From assembly GCA_944378225.1 (NCBI GenBank), contig CALWGE010000001.1, positions 62,001 to 126,000 on the forward strand: a stretch of DNA of 64,000 nt. Direction: 5' to 3'. A model generated the notes under the pieces. It saw only the letters and a program-made list of their open reading frames with translations. It made no database searches and was not told the DNA's origin. This stretch comes from an uncultured Merdimonas sp. GTDB taxonomy: Bacteria > Bacillota > Clostridia > Lachnospirales > Lachnospiraceae. Shown in pieces: positions 34,001 to 42,764 of the stretch. A program made the translations under genes and the position numbers. Numbering within the stretch: position 1 is the stretch's first letter; each line of letters opens with the position of its first letter.

Positions 34001-34527
34001 GGGTACGGGACGGACAGCAGGTAATTCTGGGAGGAATGATTAGCGGGAAAACGGTGAAATATACGAAAAATAACCGTGTGATGGCTTTTCTTCAGCTGGA
34101 AGATCTGGTGGGTACAGTGGAAGTTGTGGTATTTCCCAATGTTTATGAAAAAAATACAGCTGCACTTACAGAGGATGCCAGAATCTTTGTGAGCGGTCAT
34201 GTGGATGCCGGCGATGACCGGGCTGCAAAACTGATCTGCGACAGGATTGTTCCGTTCGAGGCTGCGAAGCGGGAACTGTGGATTCAGTTTCCGGATCAGA
34301 AGAACTGCCTGGAACGGGAACCGGAACTGCTCGCTCTCCTGTCAGACAGCGACGGTCAGGATTCCGTGGTACTTTATGCGGCAGAAGAAAAATCCATGAA
34401 ACGGCTTCCGGCCGGCCAGACAGTGGATGCAGGATCGGCTTTGATTGAAAAGCTTGAAAAAAGCTTTGGTAAAGGGAATGTAAAAGTTGTAGAGAAACGT
34501 ATTGAAAATATAAGACGGATGAAGTAA
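31045..34527 (+). CDS. dnaE: DNA polymerase III alpha subunit DnaE, 1160 aa
   Basis: Replicative DNA polymerase of family C. The PHP domain is at the N-terminus (FTHLHTHTEYSLLDGSN), with GPGRGSAAGS and the catalytic PDIDVDF in the palm. A helix-hairpin-helix follows later in the protein, and an OB-fold domain near 990-1070 (VILGGMISGKTVKYTKNNRV). Length and domain order match DnaE rather than PolC, which would be longer and carry an inserted exonuclease. The gap to coaBC is 72 bp. Expected chromosomal housekeeping gene. Confidence 0.97.
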   Translation: MPFTHLHTHTEYSLLDGSNKIKEYVARVKELGMTAAAITDHGAMFGVIDFYREARAQGIKPILGCEVYVAPNSRFDKELTGGEDRYYHLVLLAENNQGYANLMKIVSRGYVEGFYYRPRVDMEVLNQYHEGIIALSACLAGEVQRYIVKGLYEEAKKTALKYENTFGKGNYFLELQDHGLPDQKIVNQALMRMSRELNIPLVATNDIHYTYEKDVKPHDILLCIQTGKKLADEDRMRYEGGQYYVKSPEEMAALFPYAPEAIANTADIAERCNVEIEFGVTKLPKYDVPEGYTSWEYLNKVCFDGLKERYPQDDGTLKERLEYELDVIKNMGYVDYFLIVWDFIKYARDHGIAVGPGRGSAAGSIVAYTMGITNIDPIRYQLLFERFLNPERVSMPDIDVDFCFERRQEVIDYVVRKYGKDRVVQIVTFGTMAARGVLRDVGRVMDLPYNFVDSIAKMVPQELNITLEKALKMNPELRKSYEEDPQVHELVDMSMRLEGLPRHTSMHAAGVVISQKEVDEYVPLSRASDGTITTQFTMTTLEELGLLKMDFLGLRTLTVIQDAARMASERTGQTIDVDKIDYDDSAVYASIGTGRTDGVFQLESSGMKNFMKELQPRNLEDVIAGISLYRPGPMDFIPQYIRGKTHPESITYDCPQLEEILEPTYGCIVYQEQVMQIVQKLAGYTLGRSDLVRRAMSKKKASVMEKERRNFVYGNEEEGVPGCIAGGIPEATAQKIYDEMIDFAKYAFNKSHAAAYAVVAYQTAWLKYYYPVEFMAALMTSVIDNPGKVSEYILTCRQMNIAILPPDINEGESRFSVSNGSIRYALSAIKSVGRPVVEAIMEERRLGGKFKSLTDFLERMTGKEVNKRVVENLIKAGALDSLGGTRQQYIMAYAGIMDSTAQSQKTMMTGQMSLFDLVDEDQKESFQAKLPDVGEYPKELLLSFEKEVLGIYVSGHPLEEYEERWRKNITAVTSDFQLDEETNRTRVRDGQQVILGGMISGKTVKYTKNNRVMAFLQLEDLVGTVEVVVFPNVYEKNTAALTEDARIFVSGHVDAGDDRAAKLICDRIVPFEAAKRELWIQFPDQKNCLEREPELLALLSDSDGQDSVVLYAAEEKSMKRLPAGQTVDAGSALIEKLEKSFGKGNVKVVEKRIENIRRMK

Positions 34528-34620
34528 AATCACACTCGAAGACCTGTTGCGCGGCAGAAAAAGCCGCGTCGGCCTAAGTGTTCAATAGTATTCAGAACGG
34601 ACAGATGTGAGGAGGAGAAC

Positions 34621-35601
34621 ATGGCAAAAGAGATTAAAACCATCGGAGTACTGACAAGCGGCGGAGATGCGCCGGGTATGAACGCGGCAATCCGTGCGGT
34701 AGTGCGCAAGGCTCTGGTGAACGGAAAACAGGTAAAAGGTATTCTGAAAGGATATTCAGGACTTCTGAATGAAGAGATTATCGACATGTCGGCAAATGAT
34801 GTGTCCAATACCATAGAGCGTGGCGGAACGATCCTCTTTACGGCCCGCTGTAAAGAATTTATGACAGAAGAAGGTCAGCAGAGAGGAGCAGATATCTGCC
34901 GGAAGCATGGAATTGACGGTATTGTGGTTATCGGAGGAGACGGTTCCTTCCGGGGAGCCCAGAAGCTTGCAAACCTGGGAATCAACACGATTGGCGTACC
35001 GGGAACCATCGACCTGGATATTTCCTGTACTGAGTATACGATTGGCTTTGATACGGCAGTAAACACAGCCATGGAAGCGATTGACAAGGTGCGGGATACT
35101 TCCACTTCCCATGAACGCTGCAGCATTATTGAGGTTATGGGACGAAACGCAGGGTATATTGCTCTCTGGTGCGGAATTGCCAATGGAGCCGAAGATATTC
35201 TTCTTCCGGAAAATTATGATTATGATGAGCAGAAAATCATCAATAATATTATTGAAAACCGTAAGCGGGGCAAAAAACACCATATTATTGTAAATGCGGA
35301 AGGCGTAGGACATTCTACCAGTATGGCGCGTCGGATTGAGGCTGCAACGGGAATTGAGACACGCGCTACGATTCTGGGTCACATGCAGCGCGGCGGAAGC
35401 CCTACGTGCAAGGATCGCGTGTACGCGTCCATGATGGGAGCTATGGCGGCAGATCTGCTCTGCGACGGAAAGACAAACCGCGTAGTGGGATATCAGCATG
35501 GACGTTTTCAGGATTTTGACATCAATGAAGCCCTCAACATGGTGAAAGGAATTGATCCGTATCAGTATCAGGTGGCAAAGGATTTGTCAAGACATTGTTA
35601 A
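34621..35601 (+). CDS. pfkA: ATP-dependent 6-phosphofructokinase, 326 aa
   Basis: Phosphorylates fructose 6-phosphate in glycolysis. Motifs include GVLTSGGDAPGMNAAIRAVV (ATP site), IGGDGSFRGA (the second Gly indicates ATP rather than pyrophosphate use), PGTIDLDISCTEYTIGFDTA (catalytic Asp), MGRNAGYIA, and GHMQRGGSP. The usual TIDND reads TIDLD here. The start follows GAGGAGGAGAAC. It is 93 bp after dnaE; a small GC hairpin (CGCGGC/GCCGCG, about 34550-34568) lies between them. Overlapping function with the methyltransferase gene 22 bp downstream is not implied. Confidence 0.96.
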   Translation: MAKEIKTIGVLTSGGDAPGMNAAIRAVVRKALVNGKQVKGILKGYSGLLNEEIIDMSANDVSNTIERGGTILFTARCKEFMTEEGQQRGADICRKHGIDGIVVIGGDGSFRGAQKLANLGINTIGVPGTIDLDISCTEYTIGFDTAVNTAMEAIDKVRDTSTSHERCSIIEVMGRNAGYIALWCGIANGAEDILLPENYDYDEQKIINNIIENRKRGKKHHIIVNAEGVGHSTSMARRIEAATGIETRATILGHMQRGGSPTCKDRVYASMMGAMAADLLCDGKTNRVVGYQHGRFQDFDINEALNMVKGIDPYQYQVAKDLSRHC

Positions 35602-35623
35602 TGGCAGGTAAGCGGGAAAACGT

Positions 35624-36415
35624 ATGATTACAAGCACATCCAATCAGCAGGTCAGACAGCTGATTCAATTCAACAAAAAACGAAAACTTCGGGACGAGCA
35701 GGGAGTATTTGTGGCGGAAGGACTGAAAATGTTTCAGGAGGCTCCCCGGGATCGGCTGAAAAAGGTATATTTTTCTGAAAGCTGCTTTTTGCAGCTGAAA
35801 GACTCCTCTGCTCTGCAGAGTCTGAATTATGAAGTGATGGAAGACAGAGTCTTTCAGGCTGTCAGCGATACTCAGACTCCGCAGGGAGTGCTTTGTGTGG
35901 TTCAGAGACGGGACTGGTCTCTGAAGGAGCTGCTGGATACAGAAAGTCCCATGCTTCTTTTGCTGGAAAATCTTCAGGACCCGGGAAACCTGGGTACGAT
36001 TCTGCGTACGGCAGAGGGAGCGGGAGCTTCCGGAGTCATTCTGACCAAGGGATGTGTGGATTTGTATAACCCGAAAACCATTCGTTCCACGATGGGGTCT
36101 GTTTACCGTGTTCCTACATATTACACAGAAGATGCCATGCAGACATTGGATGAGCTTCACAGACATGGAATCCGATCCTATGCAGCGCATCTGCAGGGAA
36201 AGAACAGTTATGATGAAGAGAAGTACTGCGGCGGGACTGTTTTTCTGATTGGCAATGAAGGAAACGGCCTTTCAGAAGAACTTTCGGGTAAGGCGCAGAC
36301 TCGTATCCGGATTCCGATGGAAGGAAAGCTGGAATCTCTGAACGCAGGAGTTGCAGCGTCTCTTCTTATGTATGAAACCTACAGGCAGCGCAGGAATAAT
36401 AAGAGTATTCTTTAG
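35624..36415 (+). CDS. TrmH/SpoU-family RNA methyltransferase, 263 aa
   Basis: AdoMet-dependent 2'-O-ribose methyltransferase acting on rRNA or tRNA. The N-terminal substrate-binding domain (VRQLIQFNKKRKLRDEQGVF) precedes the knotted SPOUT catalytic domain with motif 1 LENLQDPGNLGTILRTAEGA, motif 2 FLIGNEGNGLSEE and motif 3 RIPMEGKLESLNAGVAASLL. The family is commonly annotated as 23S rRNA methyltransferase. It follows pfkA closely and probably shares its transcript. Confidence 0.93.
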   Translation: MITSTSNQQVRQLIQFNKKRKLRDEQGVFVAEGLKMFQEAPRDRLKKVYFSESCFLQLKDSSALQSLNYEVMEDRVFQAVSDTQTPQGVLCVVQRRDWSLKELLDTESPMLLLLENLQDPGNLGTILRTAEGAGASGVILTKGCVDLYNPKTIRSTMGSVYRVPTYYTEDAMQTLDELHRHGIRSYAAHLQGKNSYDEEKYCGGTVFLIGNEGNGLSEELSGKAQTRIRIPMEGKLESLNAGVAASLLMYETYRQRRNNKSIL

Positions 36416-36437
36416 ACGAAGGGAGGGGTAAAAAAGA

Positions 36438-37688
36438 GTGAAGGATGTCAATTTCTATCTTGAAAATATGCCCATTGCATTTTGTGCAATAAAGGTACTG
36501 ACAGATGGAGAAGGACGGCCTGTGGATTATCTTTTTTCTTATTCCAATAAGGCACATTCCAGACTGGAAGGCTGTGCGGACGGACAGCTTGTCGGAAAAA
36601 GATATCTGGAATTACGTGACAAGATTCGCAGTAATTTTCTCTCATCCTGTTATGAGGCGGCATATTGCGGCAGAACGTGTGTTTTAAACGACTATAATGC
36701 CGAAAAGGATAAACATTTTCTGATTCATATTTACCCCCTGGATCAGGGAAGCTGCGCCTGCATGCTGCAGGATGTGACAGAGAGCCGCCGGCAGGAACTT
36801 GAACTTCTTCACGAACATGAAAAACACAAATATCTTCTGGAATCTACAAGGGAGATTATTTTTGAATATGAACGAACAGAAAATGTTCTCACTTTCTGGA
36901 GCGGAGGCAATATAAGTGAGAACAATAAAGTCATCAGAAACTGTCCGGAAGGTCTTGTAGAGCATAAGATTATCAGAGAAGAGGATCAGGTACTGATAGA
37001 GCAGATGTATCATGATCTGAAAACAACGGGAAAAGCAGAGGAATTTAATATCAGCCTCTGTCTGGACGGCAGCGGAAACTATAGCTGGTATACAGTGGGG
37101 AGCTCCATTTATTTCGAAAAGTATACAGGACAAATGCGCCTGGTGGGATATCTCCGTGATGTGGATCGGATTATACGGGAGCAGAGAGCACTGAAGAAAG
37201 AGGTTATGTATGATCCCCTGGTGGATCTCTATAACGTGAAGGCAGGAAAAGACCTTGTTACGGAAGAACTGAAAAATACAGAAGAAAATGAAGTAAACAT
37301 CATGTTTTTGATGGATCTGGACAACTTTAAATGTGTGAATGATACATATGGACATCAGAAAGGTGATGAGTTTCTGAAAAGGTTTGCTCTGGTGTTAAAA
37401 AATACATTTCGGAAAAGTGACATCGTATACAGAATGGGCGGAGATGAATTTATAGGCTTCACTGTTAATGTGTCCAAACCGGAACAGGCAGTGCAGAAAA
37501 TCATGGAAAGGCTGTATGGACAGCTGGCAGAGCTGAAGAAAGAAGGAATGACCCTCCGGTGCAGCGCAGGTGTTTTCATGAGCAGCAGGAAACGCTCTTA
37601 TTCTTATTTTTATATGATGGCGGATCAGGCGCTGTACGCCGCAAAGAAAGCAGGAAAAAATCAGTATCATATCATCAGGGAACTGTGA
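36438..37688 (+). CDS. PAS-like/GGDEF diguanylate cyclase, 416 aa
   Basis: Makes cyclic di-GMP from two GTP. The N-terminal 230 residues contain two PAS-like sensor domains (the first MPIAFCAIKVLTDGEGRPVD to about 120, the second about 135-235). The GGDEF domain follows (245-410), with FLMDLDNFKCVNDTYGHQKG and the active-site YRMGGDEFIGF. An inhibitory I-site RKSD lies five residues before GGDEF. There is no membrane segment. The GTG start follows GAAGGGAGGGG. A c-di-GMP riboswitch and PelD-like receptor lie 8 kb away, so this enzyme is a possible source of their signal. Confidence 0.93.
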   Translation: MKDVNFYLENMPIAFCAIKVLTDGEGRPVDYLFSYSNKAHSRLEGCADGQLVGKRYLELRDKIRSNFLSSCYEAAYCGRTCVLNDYNAEKDKHFLIHIYPLDQGSCACMLQDVTESRRQELELLHEHEKHKYLLESTREIIFEYERTENVLTFWSGGNISENNKVIRNCPEGLVEHKIIREEDQVLIEQMYHDLKTTGKAEEFNISLCLDGSGNYSWYTVGSSIYFEKYTGQMRLVGYLRDVDRIIREQRALKKEVMYDPLVDLYNVKAGKDLVTEELKNTEENEVNIMFLMDLDNFKCVNDTYGHQKGDEFLKRFALVLKNTFRKSDIVYRMGGDEFIGFTVNVSKPEQAVQKIMERLYGQLAELKKEGMTLRCSAGVFMSSRKRSYSYFYMMADQALYAAKKAGKNQYHIIREL

Positions 37689-37710
37689 AGAGGAAGTATT
37701 CACAGCTCAA

Positions 37711-37758
37711 AAATCCCCGTCAGAAAGGTTGTAAAACAACTCTTCTGACGGGGATTTT
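37711..37758. terminator. Strong bidirectional terminator
   Basis: A 14-15 bp stem (AAATCCCCGTCAGAA at 37711-37725 with its complement ending near 37757) has T-rich flanks on both sides. It separates the GGDEF gene from the convergent ktr genes. Confidence 0.9.
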
Positions 37759-37785
37759 CGCTATGACGGACAGATGTTTTCAGGC

Positions 37786-38454
37786 TTATTCTGCCATATC
37801 ACGTTCAAATCGTTTTACATTATCTACTTTTCCGATGACAACTACAATATCCTCCTGACGGAAACGATAATCGGGTGATACCTCGATATCTGTGGAGTTG
37901 CCATGCTCAATGGCAATAATGTTCAGGTTGTACTTACGACGGATATTGAAATCCTGTACGCTGACGCCGATCATGCGGCTGCCCACGGGAACCTGCTGAA
38001 TTTCCACCTGATCATCCAGGAAGATAAAGTCCAGAAAATTGTTTGATACAAGACGTTTGCCCAGACGCAAAGCCATATCGCGTTCCGGATATACAACTTC
38101 TGCGCCCAGCTTTGCAAGAACAGCGCCCTGATCCTGGCTGATTGCCTTAGCTACTACATGGGGGACGCCCAGACTGATCACATTCAGTGTAGTGAGAATG
38201 CTGGTGTCAATGCGTTCGCCGATACAGACAACCACGGTGTCACAGTTCTGAATACCGGCCTCTTTCAGAGCTTCTTTTGACAGACTCTCCGCCACAAAAG
38301 CGTATTCTGTATACTGCCGGAGCTCCCGGATCTTATCTTCGTTGCCATCAACTACAATTACATCTTTCCCGGCCTCTGCAAGGCTGATAGCCAGTGCTGT
38401 TCCAAATCGGCCGAGCCCAATAACGCCAAATAAATCTGATTTTGTCTTTTTCAT
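37786..38454 (-). CDS. ktrA: Ktr/Trk potassium uptake regulatory subunit (RCK), 222 aa
   Basis: Cytoplasmic gating ring of a K+ channel-like transporter. The N-terminal RCK_N Rossmann domain reads VIGLGRFGTALAISLAEAGK, with the conserved acidic residue in VIVVDGNEDKI. The C-terminal RCK_C domain starts about residue 135. Such subunits bind ADP/ATP and often c-di-AMP. It is 21 bp downstream of the membrane subunit gene on the same strand and forms a two-gene operon with it. The strong terminator at 37711 closes the operon. Confidence 0.93.
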   Translation of the reverse strand: MKKTKSDLFGVIGLGRFGTALAISLAEAGKDVIVVDGNEDKIRELRQYTEYAFVAESLSKEALKEAGIQNCDTVVVCIGERIDTSILTTLNVISLGVPHVVAKAISQDQGAVLAKLGAEVVYPERDMALRLGKRLVSNNFLDFIFLDDQVEIQQVPVGSRMIGVSVQDFNIRRKYNLNIIAIEHGNSTDIEVSPDYRFRQEDIVVVIGKVDNVKRFERDMAE

Positions 38455-38475
38455 AATTAACCTCTCCTGTATTTT

Positions 38476-39783
38476 CTAGCCAATAGTGATAGATTCTTCT
38501 GAGTAACGGATCTGCCGTTCCGGTCTGTTGATCCACATGGTAATGATTGTAAGAGCGCCAAGACGGCCGATAAACATAATCGCTGTAATTACAAGTTTGC
38601 TGGCAACGGACAGATCCGGCGTGATTCCCATGGAAAGTCCCACAGTGCCAAAGGCTGATGTCACTTCAAACAGAATCTGCATCAGCGAAAGGTGAGGCTC
38701 CAGTATGCTCACCAGAAAGGTACCGATACATACAACGCTAAGCGAGAGTAAGGTAATCAGGGAAGCTTTGGAAAGCGTTTCCTGAGGCAGTGAACGCCGA
38801 AAGGCTCCAAAATGCCGTTTGGTCAACGCGCAGCGCATAGACTGTATCAGTGTAAAGAAAGTACTTGTTTTGATACCGCCTCCTGTAGAGCCCGGAGACG
38901 CACCTATGAACATCAGAAATGTGATGGTAAAAAGTGCGGCTGTGGAAAGGTCGCCCAGCGGATAGGTGGAAAATCCCGCAGTTCGTGTGGAAACACTGTG
39001 AAAAAAGGCGGCCAGCCAGGTCATATCACTGGTGAATTTCAATATCAGAGTTCCTGCAATGATCAAAGCGGCACTGGTGGTAATAACTACTTTGGAGTGA
39101 AGCGCCAGTTTTTTGAAGCGGAAACGGTTGCGGACTACATCCAGCATAACCAGAAAACCGATACCGCCGAAGATAATAAGTCCGCAGGTAGTCAGGTTCA
39201 GAAGTACATTATCCTTATACGGGATAAGATTCTGCATATTGCCCAGTACATCGAACCCGGCGTTGTTAAAAGATGCAATGGAATGAAAAGCACTGTTGCC
39301 GAGCGCGTGGAGCGGCGGATAATCCTGAATGAAGACAATGAAGCTCAGGATCATTCCTGCCGTCTCAAAAATAACAGTAGTAATCAGTACAGCTTTAACC
39401 AGCCGGACAACTCCTTTAAAACTGTCCACATTGAGGCTTTCTTTAATCATCTGACGGCTTTTGAAGCTGAATTTTTTTCTGGTGATCAGAATCAGACTGG
39501 CGCCTACGGAAGCTACACCCAGTCCTCCAATCTGAATCAGCAAAGCTATTACAAAACGTCCGAATACGGAAAAAGTGTCGTAGGTATCGACTACAACCAG
39601 GCCTGTAACGCAGACGGCGCTGGTAGCAGTGAACAAAGCGTCCACAAAGCTGATGTCGATGCCCGGACGTCTGGACAGCGGCAAAAGCAGAAGAAAAGTA
39701 CCTGTCAGGATAACCGTGAAAAAGCCCAGGGTGATCAGACGCCCTGGTGGCTGACTCCTGAAAAAGTTCATAATGTGTCTCAT
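38476..39783 (-). CDS. ktrB: Ktr/Trk potassium transporter membrane subunit, 435 aa
   Basis: K+ (Na+-coupled) uptake pore with four M1-P-M2 repeats. Selectivity loops are visible: TATSAVCVTGLVVVDTYDTF, FHSIASFNNAGFDV, FFHSVSTRTAGFSTYPLGDL, and TSAFGTVGLSMGI. Gly residues of the filter are kept in all four. The start used (ATG 39783) is 14 nt from AAAGGAG, while a mini-frame ATG-ATC-TTA-TGA begins 6 nt after that site and ends on an ATGA overlapping this start. ATG 39771 is the alternative. Partner of the RCK gene downstream. Confidence 0.94.
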   Translation of the reverse strand: MRHIMNFFRSQPPGRLITLGFFTVILTGTFLLLLPLSRRPGIDISFVDALFTATSAVCVTGLVVVDTYDTFSVFGRFVIALLIQIGGLGVASVGASLILITRKKFSFKSRQMIKESLNVDSFKGVVRLVKAVLITTVIFETAGMILSFIVFIQDYPPLHALGNSAFHSIASFNNAGFDVLGNMQNLIPYKDNVLLNLTTCGLIIFGGIGFLVMLDVVRNRFRFKKLALHSKVVITTSAALIIAGTLILKFTSDMTWLAAFFHSVSTRTAGFSTYPLGDLSTAALFTITFLMFIGASPGSTGGGIKTSTFFTLIQSMRCALTKRHFGAFRRSLPQETLSKASLITLLSLSVVCIGTFLVSILEPHLSLMQILFEVTSAFGTVGLSMGITPDLSVASKLVITAIMFIGRLGALTIITMWINRPERQIRYSEESITIG

Positions 39784-40058
39784 AAGATCATTTTTTGCTC
39801 CTTTCCCTGAATAAGTAGGAAATAAATCGACACTGTCATTATAGTAGGGAAGTGAGAAAGGGACAAGTGTTTTATTGCGAACTTTACAAAAATATTTTTA
39901 ACAGAAAAATTTTGTAAAATTTTACTGCTCAGATTTTGGAAACACACAGGATCTTGCTTGCGCCGGAACGGAAAGCATGATATATTTATCGAAGAAAGAA
40001 ATGGCAGAACAGAAGAGAGTAGGTTTTGCCTAAAATAAAAATCAGGAGGAAGTTCGAA

Positions 40059-41078
40059 ATGGCAATTTTGGTTACAGGCGGAGCAGGCTTTATCGGAAGT
40101 CATACCTGTGTAGAACTCTTGGATGCCGGATATGATGTAGTGGTTGTGGATAATCTTTACAACTCCAGCAGGAAGGCGCTTGATCGTGTGGAACAGATCA
40201 CGGGGAAAAAGGTAACTTTTTATGAAGCGGATATTCTGGATCGGGACGCCATGAATGCGGTGTTTGAGAAAGAGCAGATCGATTCCGTGATTCATTTTGC
40301 CGGTCTGAAGGCAGTGGGCGAATCTGTGGCCAAACCCATTGAGTACTATTATAATAACGTTGCGGGTACTCTGGTGCTCTGCGATGTGATGAGAAAGCAC
40401 GGAGTAAAGAATATTGTTTTCAGTTCTTCCGCGACCGTGTACGGGGATCCGGCGTTTGTGCCGATAACCGAGGAATGTCCCAAAGGAAAATGTACGAATC
40501 CCTATGGACAGACCAAGAGTATGCTGGAACAGGTACTGGAAGATATTTATGTATCGGACAATGACTGGAAGGTTGTTCTGCTGCGGTACTTTAATCCTAT
40601 TGGAGCCCACAAGAGCGGTCTGATTGGCGAGGACCCCAAGGGAATTCCGAATAATCTGGTTCCGTACGTGGCACAGGTGGCTATCGGCAAACTGGAATGT
40701 GTAGGCGTATTTGGCAATGATTATGATACTCCGGATGGCACAGGCGTGCGTGATTATATCCATGTGGTAGATCTTGCAAAAGGGCATGTGGCAGCTATTA
40801 AGAAGATGGAAAAATCTGAAGGCGGAGTACAGATTTATAATCTGGGGACAGGTAAGGGATACAGCGTTCTGGATGTTATTCATGCTTTTTCAAAAGCCTG
40901 TGGAAAAGAGCTGGCGTATGTGATTAAGCCGCGCAGACCGGGCGATATCGCAGCCTGCTATGCGGATCCTGCCAAGGCGAAGGCAGAACTTGGATGGGAA
41001 GCATGCTATGGCATTGAAGAAATGTGCGAGGATTCCTGGAGATGGCAGAGCATGAATCCGAATGGATATGCGGACTGA
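40059..41078 (+). CDS. galE: UDP-glucose 4-epimerase, 339 aa
   Basis: Interconverts UDP-glucose and UDP-galactose; some members also handle UDP-GlcNAc/GalNAc. It starts MAILVTGGAGFIGSHTCVEL (NAD-binding GxxGxxG), and has the SSSATVYGDP segment and the catalytic YxxxK in NPYGQTKSMLEQ. C-terminal substrate motifs include YNLGTGKGYSVLDVI. ATG 40059 follows AGGAGGAAGTTCGAA and is preferred to an upstream TTG-type start. It stands alone, 3.7 kb before the Pel-like operon, and could supply its galactosamine nucleotide. Confidence 0.95.
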   Translation: MAILVTGGAGFIGSHTCVELLDAGYDVVVVDNLYNSSRKALDRVEQITGKKVTFYEADILDRDAMNAVFEKEQIDSVIHFAGLKAVGESVAKPIEYYYNNVAGTLVLCDVMRKHGVKNIVFSSSATVYGDPAFVPITEECPKGKCTNPYGQTKSMLEQVLEDIYVSDNDWKVVLLRYFNPIGAHKSGLIGEDPKGIPNNLVPYVAQVAIGKLECVGVFGNDYDTPDGTGVRDYIHVVDLAKGHVAAIKKMEKSEGGVQIYNLGTGKGYSVLDVIHAFSKACGKELAYVIKPRRPGDIAACYADPAKAKAELGWEACYGIEEMCEDSWRWQSMNPNGYAD

Positions 41079-41108
41079 GAATGAAGAACTGCCGGATACA
41101 GAGAAACA

Positions 41109-41140
41109 GACAGCCTGCCTTTCGGGGCAGGCTGTCGTAT
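41109..41140 (+). terminator. Hairpin after galE
   Basis: A perfect 11-bp stem (GACAGCCTGCC at 41109-41119 with GGCAGGCTGTC at 41126-41136). The T-tract is poor, but position and stability suit a terminator. Confidence 0.7.
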
Positions 41141-41201
41141 GTGTATGAGTCAGATAGCGTAAACAGAAAAAGGTATGGACAAAAGAGGGAGACAGAACAG
41201 A

Positions 41202-42656
41202 ATGAGAAAAGGATTTGATAATGAAAAATATCTGAAGATGCAGTCCGAACATATTCGGGAGCGTATCAGTCAGTTTGATAATAAGCTGTATCTGGAATTT
41301 GGCGGAAAACTTTATGATGATTATCATGCCTCGCGTGTGCTGCCCGGGTTTGAACCGGACAGTAAGCTGCGCATGCTCATGCAGCTTGCAGATCAGGTAG
41401 AGATTGTAATTGTCATCAGCGCGGAAGATATTGAAAAGAACAAGGTGAGAGGCGATCTTGGAATCACCTATGATTCTGATCTGCTGCGTCTGAAAGCGAT
41501 TTTCGAATCAAAGAACCTGTATGTGGGAAGCGTATGTATTACACATTTTGCAGGACAGTACAGTGCGCAGATGTTCCAGAGCCGCCTGGAGAAAATGGGC
41601 GTAAAGGTTTATCGTCATTATCTGATTCCGGGCTATCCCAACAATATTCCCATGATAGTCAGCGAAGAGGGATACGGTCACAATGAATATATCGAGACTA
41701 CGAAACCACTGGTGGTAGTGACGGCTCCGGGACCGGGAAGCGGAAAGATGGCTACCTGTCTTTCTCAGCTTTATCATGAACATAAGAGGGGAATTCGTGC
41801 AGGCTATGCAAAATATGAGACCTTCCCTGTCTGGAATCTTCCCCTGAGTCATCCGGTGAATCTGGCGTATGAGGCTGCCACAGCAGATCTGAACGATGTA
41901 AATATGATTGATCCTTATCACCTGGAGGCTTATGGAAAGAGCACGGTAAATTACAACCGTGACGTAGAGATTTTCCCTGTGCTGAAAGCTATCTTTATGC
42001 AGATTTATGGTGACTGCCCCTATCAGTCTCCGACAGACATGGGCGTAAATATGGCAGGAAACTGCATTGTGGATGACGAAGCGTGCAGAGAGGCTTCCTG
42101 TCAGGAGATTATTCGCCGGTATTACCATACACTGCTGAATATTGCCCGGGGAAAAGCCAAAGAAGACGAAGCGTACAAGATTGAGCTGCTGATGAACAAA
42201 GCAGGAATTACAACGAAGGACAGAAAGGTAGTGGGCGCTGCTCTGGAGCGCGCTGAGGAGACGGGTGAGACAGCTGCGGCTCTGGAACTGCCGGATGGCC
42301 GTATTATTACCGGAAAGACCAGCGAATTGCTGGGAGCCTGCTCGGCGCTTCTGATCAAAGCGCTGAAGGTACTGGCCGGAATCGACAAGGATGTTCTACT
42401 GATTACACCGAATGTAATTATGCCGATTCAGAAGCTTAAGGTAAATTATCTGGGCAGCAAGAATCCTCTTCTCCATATGGAAGAGGTGCTGATTGCTCTT
42501 TCCGCAAGCTCGGAGAGCAGTGAACTGGCGGATTTGGCTCTGCGCCAGCTTCCCCATCTGCGCGGAAGCCAGGTACATACATCGCGGATGCTGAGTGATA
42601 CAGATGAAAAGACATTCCAGAAGCTGGGCGTTATGCTGACTTCTGAGCCCAAATAA
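41202..42656 (+). CDS. DUF1846 domain-containing protein, 484 aa
   Basis: Conserved Firmicutes protein with a P-loop-like nucleotide-binding N-terminal domain and a C-terminal DUF1846 domain. Conserved stretches include LYLEFGGKLYDDYHASRVLP, VVTAPGPGSGKMATCLSQLY (phosphate loop) and PTDMGVNMAGNCIVDDEAC. Structures of family members exist, but a physiological function is not established. ATG 41202 lies about 9 nt after AGAGGGAG and is preferred over the upstream ATG at 41175. Single-gene unit closed by the hairpin at 42691. Confidence 0.92.
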   Translation: MRKGFDNEKYLKMQSEHIRERISQFDNKLYLEFGGKLYDDYHASRVLPGFEPDSKLRMLMQLADQVEIVIVISAEDIEKNKVRGDLGITYDSDLLRLKAIFESKNLYVGSVCITHFAGQYSAQMFQSRLEKMGVKVYRHYLIPGYPNNIPMIVSEEGYGHNEYIETTKPLVVVTAPGPGSGKMATCLSQLYHEHKRGIRAGYAKYETFPVWNLPLSHPVNLAYEAATADLNDVNMIDPYHLEAYGKSTVNYNRDVEIFPVLKAIFMQIYGDCPYQSPTDMGVNMAGNCIVDDEACREASCQEIIRRYYHTLLNIARGKAKEDEAYKIELLMNKAGITTKDRKVVGAALERAEETGETAAALELPDGRIITGKTSELLGACSALLIKALKVLAGIDKDVLLITPNVIMPIQKLKVNYLGSKNPLLHMEEVLIALSASSESSELADLALRQLPHLRGSQVHTSRMLSDTDEKTFQKLGVMLTSEPK

Positions 42657-42690
42657 GATCAGGATGCAGATAAACTGAAGATGATAAGAA

Positions 42691-42741
42691 AAATTTCCGG
42701 GAACTGGATGTGATAAAGACCAGATTCCCGGAAATTTTTTG
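42691..42741. terminator. Intrinsic terminator, bidirectional
   Basis: AAATTTCCGGGAA with inner CTGG pairs to CCAG and TTCCCGGAAATTT, followed by TTTTG. It lies between the convergent DUF1846 and pyrG genes. Confidence 0.85.
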
Positions 42742-42764
42742 TTGATTTTGAAGTGTTTTTTGAA

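Noticed and set aside
38812..39810. 332-codon plus-strand frame rich in Gln, Ser and Lys
   Set aside because: Antisense to ktrB, whose four pore loops are all recognisable.
39784..40058. Potassium or c-di-AMP riboswitch upstream of ktrB
   Set aside because: No conserved ydaO or ykkC-like motif could be seen in the intergenic region.
39780..40883. 367-codon minus-strand frame
   Set aside because: Antisense to galE; no ribosome site or family features.
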